This document shows, piece after piece, positions 1 through 9,564 of a DNA stretch of 46,291 nt. A program made the translations under genes and the position numbers. Below the pieces are notes generated by a model. The model did no database searches. It saw only the letters and a list, made by a program, of their open reading frames with translations, and was not told where the DNA came from. Positions within the stretch are counted from its first letter, which is position 1, and each line of letters begins with the position of its first letter. The stretch lies in assembly GCA_028712365.1 (NCBI GenBank), contig JAQTQE010000012.1, positions 1 to 46,291 on the forward strand, read 5' to 3'. Source of the DNA: a bacterium. Its GTDB lineage: Bacteria; CAYTYR01; UBA6262.

Positions 1-179
1 GAATCCCTGTCTCTCCGTATTTCCTCTTGATGGATTTCCGCCTAAAATACTGGTGGATAAACTCCGCCAAGTAAAAGATAATACTATATTGAAAAGGAGA
101 CTTACATGATAGCTGGTGATGCGTAAGGCAACGCCGGCTATTTGCATTTATTTTGGCTGATTTTTCCGCTATAGAGACG

Positions 180-208
180 TTGATATACAGTGATTTTGGT
201 GGTATATT
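180..208 (+). promoter_or_regulatory. Sigma70-like promoter, TTGATA-N17-TATATT, upstream of prepilin operon
   Basis: TTGATA at 180-185, 17 nt spacer, TATATT at 203-208, SD-like GGGGAG, ATG at 228. Confidence 0.55.
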
Positions 209-227
209 TATAGTAGGGGAGAAGGCT

Positions 228-689
228 ATGAAAAGCATAAGAAACAGTAAAAAACTAATAAAACAAGCAGGCTTTACCTTATTGGAGATCTGTATCGCGA
301 TCATGATCTTAGGTTATGCCATGATCATTGTTGCCAGGCTTTTTGGCTCGGTTACTATGTCGGCCAAAGCCAGTGAGTTTGAAACCTTGGCTAGTAATTT
401 TGCCCGGGCCAAAATGGAAGATCTAATAAATCGTGAATATGATTCCTTGCCAGAAGGGGCCTGGACCCCGGATGTATGGACCGTAGATGCATCCCAGGCA
501 CTGGCGCAAAAAGGAATATTGAATTTTACCCGGGAAGTAAAAATATCTTATATAAAAAATGTAGGAGGAGTATTAACTATATCAGCTACTGATGAAGGAC
601 TTAAGCAAGTAAATATAAAAGTAGCTTGGAATGAACGCGGAAAAGTGCGGGAAATCGATTATACAAGTCTAGTAGCGCGTGGAGTGTAA
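228..689 (+). CDS. Type IV prepilin (PilV/GspI-like minor pilin)
   Basis: QAGFTLLEICIAIMILGYAM prepilin peptidase/N-methylation motif. ORF track starts at 153, but ATG 228 has the SD and puts the motif near the N-terminus. Confidence 0.85.
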   Translation: MKSIRNSKKLIKQAGFTLLEICIAIMILGYAMIIVARLFGSVTMSAKASEFETLASNFARAKMEDLINREYDSLPEGAWTPDVWTVDASQALAQKGILNFTREVKISYIKNVGGVLTISATDEGLKQVNIKVAWNERGKVREIDYTSLVARGV

Positions 690-704
690 AACAGGAGGTG
701 TCAT

Positions 705-2237
705 ATGAAAAACAGACTTCCTATATATTCACCAAGCTTACAGGGATTTGCCAATGTGGCTCTTCTGGGCGTACTCATGGTTATTTTCTTTATTGGCACG
801 ACCATTGTTTTTATGGCCCAGAATGAAAGCAAAAAATCAGTTAAGAGCTTGCGTTCCAGCGAGACTTTATTTATTGCTGACGGCGGAGTGGCTAAAGCTA
901 TTTGGGAATTTGTGCAAAGTGATACTTATGGCGGTGAAAACAATACCGCTCTGGGCCAAGGCACATTCAGTGTAAATGTCACGAATTTAGGCGGACAGCA
1001 ATACGAATTGCTTTCTACCGGCATCATTAATGTTAACAGTGTCGCTGTAACCAAAAAGATCAAAGCAGTCATAGCAAAGGATCCGGTTTCGAACATATTC
1101 GATTATTGTTATTTTATTAATAACTGGGGCTGGTATTGGGGCCATGATATTACCGCGGTCGGGGATATCCGGTCTAATGGAAGATTTGATTTTGTGGATG
1201 GTCCTAAAGTAGATGGAGATATTTATGCCGGAGAAGAAATAGATGACCATGGCACTGCGATCAGAGGTATAGGGGGGGACGCGGATCACCAGCATGAATA
1301 TGCTGAAAAACTGCCGATGCCGAACTTGCAATCCCTGGATTATTATGAACAAAAAGCCGTAGCTTCCAGTGGGACAATAGTAGTAGATGGAGCTACGATC
1401 ATTAACAACGTCTATGGCGATGATGCCGGAGAGAGCGGTAATATCGTCCTGGTAGGAACTTCTTCGAATCCGATTGAAATAACTGGGACAGTAGTGGTAA
1501 GAGGGGATTTGGTCATTAAAGGAAAAATAACCGGCCAAGGGGTCATCTATGCCGGCAGGAATATATATATCGCGGATAATCTGGAATATGATAATGCTCC
1601 TTCCAGTCCGCGTCCGGCGTTAGGACAGACCAAGGACGAATGGGTGGCAGCTCATCATGATGATGATTTGGTCGCATTTGCCGCCAAGGAAAACGTAATC
1701 CTTGGAGATTATACCAAATCTTCTCATTATGGATATAGTGGCAGTGATCCTTGGTATTCTGACCAATGGCTATTAGATATGGGCAGCGAAGACGTAGGCG
1801 TTGATGGCATACCAGATACTGGTGATGCCGGGGAAGATGACGGTATGTTTGACGCTGAGCATGAGGATGTTGACGGTGACGGTACTTTTGACGATGATTA
1901 TACCTGGAACGATGTACAAGTCCAGGCGCCGATAACCTCTTTCGGCAATCTGCCCAGCGGAGTAACCAGCTATAGCGATCTGGCCAGTAATAGTGCCACT
2001 AAGATAGAAGGGATTTACTATACTAATCATGCTTGGGCTGGACGTACCGGTAATGCGGTAAAGTTCAATGGTTCGGTGATTTCCAAAGACGAAGCGATTA
2101 TTTATCGTAATGGACTTACTTTCAATTATGATGAACGAGCGCATAGCAGGTATAACAGTGATCCTAATCGGTTTATTGATCTTGGTTTGCCACGGATACG
2201 TGGTGTGTATTTAATATCTTGGCAACAGGTACAATAG
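705..2237 (+). CDS. PilX-like pilus-associated protein with beta-helix-like body and acidic DxDGDG motif
   Basis: N-terminal TM helix followed by ESKKSVKSLRSSETLFIADGGVAKAIWE (PilX-type); Gly/Ile/Val repeat region; DVDGDGTFDDDY. Confidence 0.7.
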   Translation: MKNRLPIYSPSLQGFANVALLGVLMVIFFIGTTIVFMAQNESKKSVKSLRSSETLFIADGGVAKAIWEFVQSDTYGGENNTALGQGTFSVNVTNLGGQQYELLSTGIINVNSVAVTKKIKAVIAKDPVSNIFDYCYFINNWGWYWGHDITAVGDIRSNGRFDFVDGPKVDGDIYAGEEIDDHGTAIRGIGGDADHQHEYAEKLPMPNLQSLDYYEQKAVASSGTIVVDGATIINNVYGDDAGESGNIVLVGTSSNPIEITGTVVVRGDLVIKGKITGQGVIYAGRNIYIADNLEYDNAPSSPRPALGQTKDEWVAAHHDDDLVAFAAKENVILGDYTKSSHYGYSGSDPWYSDQWLLDMGSEDVGVDGIPDTGDAGEDDGMFDAEHEDVDGDGTFDDDYTWNDVQVQAPITSFGNLPSGVTSYSDLASNSATKIEGIYYTNHAWAGRTGNAVKFNGSVISKDEAIIYRNGLTFNYDERAHSRYNSDPNRFIDLGLPRIRGVYLISWQQVQ

Positions 2238-2253
2238 GGATAGGAGATTTTTA

Positions 2254-3645
2254 ATGAAGCGATTAAAATTCTTTATGCTGAGTATGGTCTTTACTCTGAT
2301 CATGTTATCTAAGGTACAGCCTCTTTTTGCCTTACGGGATGTCGAACCAACTGCCGGCACAAACCTTAACCAAACGATCATTCAGGAAAAGGCGTTACAG
2401 AAACAGGTTGTAACTGAAAAAAAGATGCTGCGGCAACCGCGGATTTCCAAACCATTGCCTAAGTCTCTACCTATGCCAACCAAAAAAGAAATTGCCGCTA
2501 AAGCGGTTTTGGCTGAGTCTAAAATACCAGTGGTAGCGCCTTTTTCGGGGGATATTAAAAGCCATAAAACAGAAATACAAGGAACCGCGGCTGCGACAGA
2601 AACCCGGACTAAAGCGCTTAAAGAGGCGACAACAGAAAAAAGCTTTGGTCATATTATTATCGGAGTTGTCTTAATCCTTTTACTGGTTGCCGGAATAGTC
2701 ATTTTATTTAAGCAAACCTATGGGAAAAAAGAAAAAGGCAATGCTATGGTTTTTGCCATTGTGATTATTCTGGTTGTGTTTGTTGTTGGGGCCAGCCTGG
2801 TTTTTTTAAGTGAAAAGGAATCCAGAAGAAGTGTCCAAAGCAATAAACAAAACGCGGCCCTTTATATTGCTGATGGCGGGATCGAGAAAGCCATGTGGGA
2901 ACTAAATCATTCTACCAGTTATGCCGGTGAATCAAATATTACTTTAGGAGATGGCAACTTCTCTATTACAGTCAGCACTCCGGTTGGTAATCCAAATCAG
3001 CGGGAGATCGTTTCTATCGGACAGATTGGCCTATCCCGGAGGAAGATAAAAGCCTTATGTGAAAAAATACCTGGGTCTATTACCGTCAATAGCGCTTTAT
3101 CCTGTGGCGGCAATGTAAATATGGGGGGGAATGCCAGTGTTGCGGGAGGCATATTAACCGGGATCTTAGTGCCGGTTGGTTGTTCCGTCAGTACAGTTGG
3201 CGGGGCAATGGTAACCGGTACCCCATCAACCGGTAATGCTCCTTTCCCTTCTTTTGAAGATGTTTTTGGCGTGACTATGGCGCAAATGCAGGGCTTCGCC
3301 ACTAATAAGTATACTAATCCTGGCAATAATCCGGTCTGCGCCGGGATTACCTGGGTAGACGGGGATCTAAAAGCCACTACTTCCTCTTGGGGTGGTTCAG
3401 GAGTGCTTATTGTAAATGGCGATTTTGATATGAGTGGCGGTAATTTTACCGGAGTGATATATGTTGTCGGTACTTTCCGGATGACCGGTAATGCGCGTAT
3501 CGATGGTTCGATCTTATCCCAGTCTATGGCTGATGTGACTGGCATATTCGGTACCGCTGATATCGCCTATAACCCGAGCGCCGTGGACCAGGCCAATAAT
3601 GTTTATCCGTTCAAAATATTAACTTGGCAGGAAGTGAAAAATTAG
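2254..3645 (+). CDS. Composite protein: signal peptide, linker, TM and PilX-like domain
   Basis: N-terminal signal peptide, two internal TM segments, then EKESRRSVQSNKQNAALYIADGGIEKAMWEL, paralogous to the preceding gene. Confidence 0.65.
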   Translation: MKRLKFFMLSMVFTLIMLSKVQPLFALRDVEPTAGTNLNQTIIQEKALQKQVVTEKKMLRQPRISKPLPKSLPMPTKKEIAAKAVLAESKIPVVAPFSGDIKSHKTEIQGTAAATETRTKALKEATTEKSFGHIIIGVVLILLLVAGIVILFKQTYGKKEKGNAMVFAIVIILVVFVVGASLVFLSEKESRRSVQSNKQNAALYIADGGIEKAMWELNHSTSYAGESNITLGDGNFSITVSTPVGNPNQREIVSIGQIGLSRRKIKALCEKIPGSITVNSALSCGGNVNMGGNASVAGGILTGILVPVGCSVSTVGGAMVTGTPSTGNAPFPSFEDVFGVTMAQMQGFATNKYTNPGNNPVCAGITWVDGDLKATTSSWGGSGVLIVNGDFDMSGGNFTGVIYVVGTFRMTGNARIDGSILSQSMADVTGIFGTADIAYNPSAVDQANNVYPFKILTWQEVKN

Positions 3646-3678
3646 GTATAATGCTGTGGTCCTTACGCGGAGGGTGCA

Positions 3679-4173
3679 TTGAAGCATAAGGGTTTTACAC
3701 TAGTAGAAATAATGATAGCCGTGACCATCATGCTTTTGTTTGTTGCTGGCGGAGCCAAGTTTTTTGAAAATAGTGTTAAAAGTTGGCAAGCTAATTATGC
3801 CAAGTTGGAGATACAGCAAAATGCCCGCATCGCCATGGATGAGATGACTAAGAATATAATGGGCGCTTCAGCCGCCGCGGTTGTGATAGACGTGGCCGCT
3901 GTTCCGGCCAGTAGCACGATAATATTTCAGGTAACAAAGGATGCCGGGACTTCCACTCATTTATATTATTTAAGTGATCATACATTAATAAGGCAGTTTA
4001 ACAATACCACTAGCGAAGTAATACCTGACGTAACCGAATTATTTTTCGCTAAAAGGAATTCGACGACCATCCCGCCAGCGGAAGACCCGCGTTGTATTTA
4101 TATTAAATTAGCAGTGGAAAAAGGCGGACAAAAAGTCACCTTGGAAAATTATATCCATTTAAGGAATGATTAA
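3679..4173 (+). CDS. Type IV prepilin (PilW/GspJ-like)
   Basis: MKHKGFTLVEIMIAVTIMLLFVAGG prepilin motif; IQQNARIAMDEMTKNI. Confidence 0.85.
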   Translation: MKHKGFTLVEIMIAVTIMLLFVAGGAKFFENSVKSWQANYAKLEIQQNARIAMDEMTKNIMGASAAAVVIDVAAVPASSTIIFQVTKDAGTSTHLYYLSDHTLIRQFNNTTSEVIPDVTELFFAKRNSTTIPPAEDPRCIYIKLAVEKGGQKVTLENYIHLRND

Positions 4174-4176
4174 GAA

Positions 4177-4806
4177 ATGAAACAACTGGGAATGTTTATT
4201 ACGCTGGAAGGGCCTGATGGCAGTGGTAAAAGCACTCAAGCTCTTCTCCTAATTAAATTTTTGAAAAAAGCCGGACATAAAGTTTTACATACCAGGGAAC
4301 CAGGAGGCGACCGGGTAGCGGAAAGTATCCGTCGCCTGCTCTTATCCCCACGTAATAAAATAGCGCCCGCAACCGAGCTTTTTCTATATTGGGCCAGCCG
4401 GGCCCAGCATGTGCGTCAGGTTATTGCTCCGGCGTTAGCCCGTAGTGTGATCGTAGTATGTGAAAGATTTAATGACGCTACAGTGGCTTATCAAGGGTAC
4501 GGACGGGGTGTTGACCTAAAGCTTATTAAAAAAATGAACCTGATAGCTTCTGGCGGTCTGATCCCGGACTTGACTTTTTTATTGGATATAGATCCAGAGA
4601 AAGGTTTAAAAAAAGTACTCGAAGCTAAAGGGGTTAAGGACCGGTTTGAGCTGGAAAAAATAAGTTTTCATAAACGAGTGCGCCAGGGATACCTTAAATT
4701 GGCTTCTCAAGAGCCGCGGCGGATAAAAAAGATCTCCGGCACCGGTACCATTGATCATATTCATCAGCAAATAAAGCTGATCGTCAATAAGAAACTAAGC
4801 CAATGA
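4177..4806 (+). CDS. tmk: Thymidylate kinase
   Basis: FITLEGPDGSGKSTQ P-loop, TREPGG, DLTFLLDIDPEKGL. Confidence 0.95.
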   Translation: MKQLGMFITLEGPDGSGKSTQALLLIKFLKKAGHKVLHTREPGGDRVAESIRRLLLSPRNKIAPATELFLYWASRAQHVRQVIAPALARSVIVVCERFNDATVAYQGYGRGVDLKLIKKMNLIASGGLIPDLTFLLDIDPEKGLKKVLEAKGVKDRFELEKISFHKRVRQGYLKLASQEPRRIKKISGTGTIDHIHQQIKLIVNKKLSQ

Positions 4807-5735
4807 ATAATAACGCTATCCTTGGACATAAAGATATTATTGAACGGCTTTATGAAGCGGTAAAAAACCAGCATATAGCCTCAGCTTTACTATTTTGCGG
4901 GCCTGAAGGCATCGGTAAAAAACGCGTAGCTTTACATCTAGCCCAAGCTTTGAACTGCCGGCAATTCAGTGCCCGGGGGCCATGCTTGGAGTGCGCCAGT
5001 TGCCGGAAGATAACGGCGCTAAACCACCCGGAAGTAAAGATCGTCAATAAAGAAGAAAAAGCCAAGAACCTAAAGATCGACCAAATTATTCAATTACGCG
5101 CTGATATTTCTTTGCGTCCGGTTGAAGCAATAAAAAAAGTATATATTATTGATGATGCCCATATTCTAACCAGGGAAGCCTCAAATTGCCTGCTAAAAAC
5201 ACTGGAAGAGCCGCCTTTGGATTCATTAATAATACTGGTAACAGCCAATCCGTCAGCATTACTGGTGACCATACGTTCCCGTTGCCAGAAAATAGAGTTT
5301 AAACCTTTACCTGTCAAAGAAGTAAAGCACCGGTTACAGGAAAAAGGGCAGTTGGAAAATAGCCAAGCTGATTTCCTGGCAGATTTTGCCGGTGGCAGTT
5401 TAGGTTTAGCCCAGACCTATTTGGAAAAAGGCATACTGGAAAAGAAAATTGAATTGGATGATTTTTTGCGGGGTATAAATGAGGAAGACATAGCTGTTGT
5501 CCTGACCCAGGCCCAAACATATGGACGGGATAAAGAACAGGCTAAAATTTGGCTTGATTTGCTTTTATATACTTGTGTCCAGCGTTTCCTGGCTGATCCA
5601 GAAGGATTGGGACAAGGCCAGCGCCAGAAAGAAAAGATCATCGACTTGATCCTGCGCGCCAAAAGGGATATGACGGTCAATGTAAATTTACAATTAGTTT
5701 TAGAAAATATATTTTTAAGGATGAGACATGCCTAA
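4803..5735 (+). CDS. holB: DNA polymerase III delta' subunit
   Basis: ALLFCGPEGIGKKRVALHLAQALNC, CLECASCRK, LLKTLEEPP; overlaps tmk stop. Confidence 0.92.
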   Translation: MNNNAILGHKDIIERLYEAVKNQHIASALLFCGPEGIGKKRVALHLAQALNCRQFSARGPCLECASCRKITALNHPEVKIVNKEEKAKNLKIDQIIQLRADISLRPVEAIKKVYIIDDAHILTREASNCLLKTLEEPPLDSLIILVTANPSALLVTIRSRCQKIEFKPLPVKEVKHRLQEKGQLENSQADFLADFAGGSLGLAQTYLEKGILEKKIELDDFLRGINEEDIAVVLTQAQTYGRDKEQAKIWLDLLLYTCVQRFLADPEGLGQGQRQKEKIIDLILRAKRDMTVNVNLQLVLENIFLRMRHA

Positions 5736-6549
5736 GATCGTACAAATTGCTTACCGCAAATTGAAAGAAGTCGGCTATTTTCATTTGCCGGACCATTTAG
5801 AACTTAATACCAGTGAAGAATGCCTGATCGATACTGAAAATGGCTTAGAAGTGGGTTCTGTCTTATCTTTGCCCCGATCAGTAGAAACAATGCCGGCGGA
5901 TATACGGAAAGTGATCCGTAAATTGTCCCGGGAAGACCGCAACCAGGTGATTTTTAACCAGAAAAAGGAAGAAGAAGCTTTTCGCTCTTGTGTGGAAAAA
6001 GTGGAAGACCGCGAATTAAACATGAAACTGGTAACCGTAGAATACACTTTTAGCCGCAGCAAGCTGTTTATTTATTATACCGCGCCTGAACGGGTTGATT
6101 TCCGGGAACTGGTGAAAGACCTGGCGTATATTTTTAAGACCAGGATCGAAATGTGCCAGGTTGGCGTGCGTGATGAAGCTAAGATGGTCGGCGGATTTGG
6201 TTGTTGCGGCCGGCGTCTTTGTTGTGTGACTTTCCTGAAGGATTTTAAACCGGTGACTATAGACATGGCCAAAGAACAGGAATTATCACTGGCTTCCAGT
6301 AAGATCTCCGGCGTCTGCGGCCGCTTAATGTGTTGTTTATCCTACGAATACACCTTCTACCAGGAAGAAAAGAAAAGGTACCCGGAAGTAGATTCCAAGC
6401 TCAAGGTTAAAGAAGGCTTAGGTAAAGTGAGAGGCATTAATATTTTACGCCAAACCGTTACCCTGGAAATGGAAGATGGCACCACGCGGGAATATAAAGT
6501 AGCTGATCTTAACTGGCCTAAAAATAGCGAGAAAGAAGCTAAAAAATGA
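5728..6549 (+). CDS. ricT: PSP1 domain protein (RicT/YaaT-like)
   Basis: GGFGCCGRRLCCVTFLKDF and GVCGRLMCCLSYEY cysteine motifs; position after holB. Confidence 0.9.
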   Translation: MPKIVQIAYRKLKEVGYFHLPDHLELNTSEECLIDTENGLEVGSVLSLPRSVETMPADIRKVIRKLSREDRNQVIFNQKKEEEAFRSCVEKVEDRELNMKLVTVEYTFSRSKLFIYYTAPERVDFRELVKDLAYIFKTRIEMCQVGVRDEAKMVGGFGCCGRRLCCVTFLKDFKPVTIDMAKEQELSLASSKISGVCGRLMCCLSYEYTFYQEEKKRYPEVDSKLKVKEGLGKVRGINILRQTVTLEMEDGTTREYKVADLNWPKNSEKEAKK

Positions 6550-8072
6550 AACCCACTTTTTATATTACCACCCCGATCTATTATGTAAATGCTAAGCCGC
6601 ATATCGGGCATTCTTATACCAGTATTGCCTGTGATGTACTAGCCAGGTTTAAACGGATGACCGGCTACCAGGTATATTTTTTAACCGGCACTGACGAGCA
6701 TGGACAAAAAGTAGCACAGGCAGCTAAAGCTTTAAATATAGAACCACAAGCTCTGGTTGATAAGAATGTGCTAACCTACCAGAATCTCTGGAAAGCCCTG
6801 AATATCAGCCATGATGATTTTATTCGCACTACCGAATCCCGCCATAAAGAAGTAGTACAGGCATTTTTCGCGGAATTGTATAAAAAGGGCGATATTTATC
6901 CTGACCAGTATGAAGGCTGGTATTGCGTGCCCTGTGAAACTTTTTGGCAGGAAACCCAGATCGAAAAAGGACTTTGCCCTGATTGCGGCAGCCCGCTGGA
7001 AAAGATCAGCGAAAAAACATATTTGTTTAAAATGTCTAAGTATGAGAAACCTCTATTGGAGTTCCTGGAAAAACATCCTGATTTTGTGTATCCTCACGAG
7101 CGATTCAATGAAATAATGAATTTTGTTAAAAGTGGTCTTAAAGATCTTAGCGTCTCCCGGCCTAAGTCCAGGATAGGCTGGGGCATCACTTGTCCTTTTG
7201 ATGAGGAACAGGTAATTTATGTCTGGTTTGATGCCCTGGTCAATTACCTGAGTGCCTTAGGATATAAAAAACACCAGGACCTGTTTGACCGGTTTTGGCC
7301 AGTAGACATTCATATGATGGGTAAGGACATAATAAAATTCCATGCAGTGATCTGGCCTACTATGCTCTTGGCGGCGGAAGTGCCTTTGCCGAAAAAAGTA
7401 ATAGCTCATGGCTGGTGGACGGTAGAAGGGCAGAAAATGTCTAAATCCAAGGGCAATGTAGTAGATCCTTACGCGGTAATATCTATAGTAGGCATTGATG
7501 CCTATCGCTATTTCTTGTTGCGGGAAGTGCCCTTTGGGCTTGATGGTAATTTTTCAGAAGCTGCCCTACATGCCCGCTACCAGGCTGACCTGGCCAATAA
7601 TCTGGGCAATTTGCTTAACCGGACATTAACGATGCTGGAAAAATATTTTGACGGGATTATTCCGGTAAACGGCGCCGGGAAACACATTGATAAATTTGAA
7701 AAACCAGCCGGGCATTTATTAGCCGATATTGAAAAAAAGCTGGCTGACGCGGCTTTTAGCCAGGCCCTGGAAAGTATCTGGGAGATCATTGACCTGGCCA
7801 ATAAATATATTGAAGAAGAAGCGCCTTGGAAACTGGCCAAAACAGACCAGGACAGGTTGGCGGTAGTTTTGTATACATTAACTGATGTTTTACGGCTGGT
7901 GGCAGCCTATCTTTACCCATTTATGCCTGGCAGCGCGACTAAAATATGGGAACAACTTGGCTTGTCTGAAAGCCTATCCGCTATTAACCTGAAAGATATT
8001 AAGCTGGGACAGATCCCGGCAGGGACCAAGGTGCAAAAAGGAGTCCCGTTATTTCCCAAATTAATGCCCTAA
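6546..8072 (+). CDS. metG: Methionyl-tRNA synthetase (short form)
   Basis: TTPIYYVNAKPHIGHSYT, GTDEHGQK, KMSKSKGNVVDP. Confidence 0.96.
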   Translation: MKPTFYITTPIYYVNAKPHIGHSYTSIACDVLARFKRMTGYQVYFLTGTDEHGQKVAQAAKALNIEPQALVDKNVLTYQNLWKALNISHDDFIRTTESRHKEVVQAFFAELYKKGDIYPDQYEGWYCVPCETFWQETQIEKGLCPDCGSPLEKISEKTYLFKMSKYEKPLLEFLEKHPDFVYPHERFNEIMNFVKSGLKDLSVSRPKSRIGWGITCPFDEEQVIYVWFDALVNYLSALGYKKHQDLFDRFWPVDIHMMGKDIIKFHAVIWPTMLLAAEVPLPKKVIAHGWWTVEGQKMSKSKGNVVDPYAVISIVGIDAYRYFLLREVPFGLDGNFSEAALHARYQADLANNLGNLLNRTLTMLEKYFDGIIPVNGAGKHIDKFEKPAGHLLADIEKKLADAAFSQALESIWEIIDLANKYIEEEAPWKLAKTDQDRLAVVLYTLTDVLRLVAAYLYPFMPGSATKIWEQLGLSESLSAINLKDIKLGQIPAGTKVQKGVPLFPKLMP

Positions 8073-8077
8073 CTCCC

Positions 8078-8833
8078 ATGATCGATACCCATGCCCATTT
8101 GCAGGATCAGGTTTTCCGTCCAGACCAGGATACTGTCATTGCCCGGGCGTTAACCGCCGGGATCCATCATATTATTACTGTTGGTTATGATTATATTTCC
8201 AGCCAGGAAGCCGTCGCTCTTGCCGCACGGCAGGAACAGGTATTTGCGGCAGTAGGGATCCATCCCCATGATGCCGCTTCCTGGCAAGAAAACACGAGTA
8301 CATTATTGACGGATCTGGGGCGGCAGAACAAAGTAGTGGCTATTGGTGAAATTGGCTTGGATTATTACCGGGACCTGTCTCCCCGGGAGGTACAAAAAAA
8401 AGTTTTTGCGGCACAATTGGAAATAGCCAGAAAAATATCGTTGCCGGTAATCATTCATAGCCGGGATGCGGGTGAGGAAATATTCGGATGCATTAAGGAT
8501 TTTCCTGGTTTAACCGGTGTAGTGCATTGTTTTTCCGGAACGTTGTTGTCCGCCAGAAAATTAATTGAACTGGGCTGGTATATTGGCATTACTGGCGCCG
8601 TAACATTTCCTAAAGCCACTAGCCTACAAGAGATAGTCCGCGGGATCCCGTTGGAATGGTTATTACTGGAAACCGATGCCCCATACTTGGCTCCCCAGCC
8701 TCATCGCGGGCAGCGTAATGAGCCGAGTTATTTGGGAGAGATTGCGACGGCGATTGCTGCATTAAAAAATGTTGAAGTTCCGGTTGTAGCCGAACAAACC
8801 ACAAAGAATGCTATAAAATTATTTAAGCTCTAA
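8078..8833 (+). CDS. tatD: TatD family deoxyribonuclease
   Basis: IDTHAHL, AIGEIGLDYYRD, VIIHSRDA, GVVHCFSG, LLETDAPYLAPQPHRGQRNEP. Confidence 0.95.
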   Translation: MIDTHAHLQDQVFRPDQDTVIARALTAGIHHIITVGYDYISSQEAVALAARQEQVFAAVGIHPHDAASWQENTSTLLTDLGRQNKVVAIGEIGLDYYRDLSPREVQKKVFAAQLEIARKISLPVIIHSRDAGEEIFGCIKDFPGLTGVVHCFSGTLLSARKLIELGWYIGITGAVTFPKATSLQEIVRGIPLEWLLLETDAPYLAPQPHRGQRNEPSYLGEIATAIAALKNVEVPVVAEQTTKNAIKLFKL

Positions 8834-8949
8834 ATCCTAATATCTCAACTCTAAACAATTTCAAATGGCAGAAATTCAAATATCGAAACGTTTAGAAAAT
8901 TAGAATTTTTTTAGGATTTAGGAATTAGAAAGTGTGATTTGAGGTTAAG

Positions 8950-9564
8950 ATGAGTATCGTTTATCAAATCGGGCATTCATTATACCTGAATATTACCAAT
9001 CGTTGTACTAATCAATGCGGTTTTTGCGTGCGGTATAAAACCGACACTATCCAGGGGTATAACCTGGCCTTAACTACGGAACCGTCGGTGAAAGAGATCC
9101 TGGCAGCGATTGGGGACCCTTCCCGGTTTCGGGAAATAGTATTCTGTGGCTATGGCGAACCATTATTACGTTTAACAGAAGTAATTGCCGTAAGTAAAGC
9201 TTTAAAGGAACAAAAGATCCCGGTACGTATCAATACTAATGGACATGGTAATTTGATCCATGGGCGGAATATTGTCCCGGAAATAGCTCCTTATGTATCT
9301 ACGATCAGTATCAGCTTGAACGCTGAGAATGAAGAAGTGTATAATCAAATATGCCAGCCTTCATTCGGACCGGGGACATACCAAAAAGTAAAAGATTTTA
9401 TTAGCGCCTGCAAAACGCTTATGCCCACTGTCGTTACCGCGGTAGCTTTGCCGCAGGTAAATATCAATATTATAAAACAAATAGTGGAAAAGGAATTAGG
9501 CGTGCGTTTTAAGCTGCGCCATTACGATGATATAGTCCAGGAAAATAATTATGGACGAAAATAA
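8950..9564 (+). CDS. TatD-associated radical SAM protein
   Basis: CTNQCGFCVR CxxxCxxC motif; VFCGYGEPLLR; adjacency to tatD matches the known tatD-linked radical SAM family. Confidence 0.88.
   Translation: MSIVYQIGHSLYLNITNRCTNQCGFCVRYKTDTIQGYNLALTTEPSVKEILAAIGDPSRFREIVFCGYGEPLLRLTEVIAVSKALKEQKIPVRINTNGHGNLIHGRNIVPEIAPYVSTISISLNAENEEVYNQICQPSFGPGTYQKVKDFISACKTLMPTVVTAVALPQVNINIIKQIVEKELGVRFKLRHYDDIVQENNYGRK

Noticed and set aside
3-74. Possible C-terminal tail of an upstream CDS (IPVSPYFLLMDFRLKYWWINSAK*)
   Set aside because: Only about 23 codons at the window edge with no recognisable motif.
987-1538. 183-aa minus-strand ORF
   Set aside because: Antisense to the PilX-like gene; no coding evidence.
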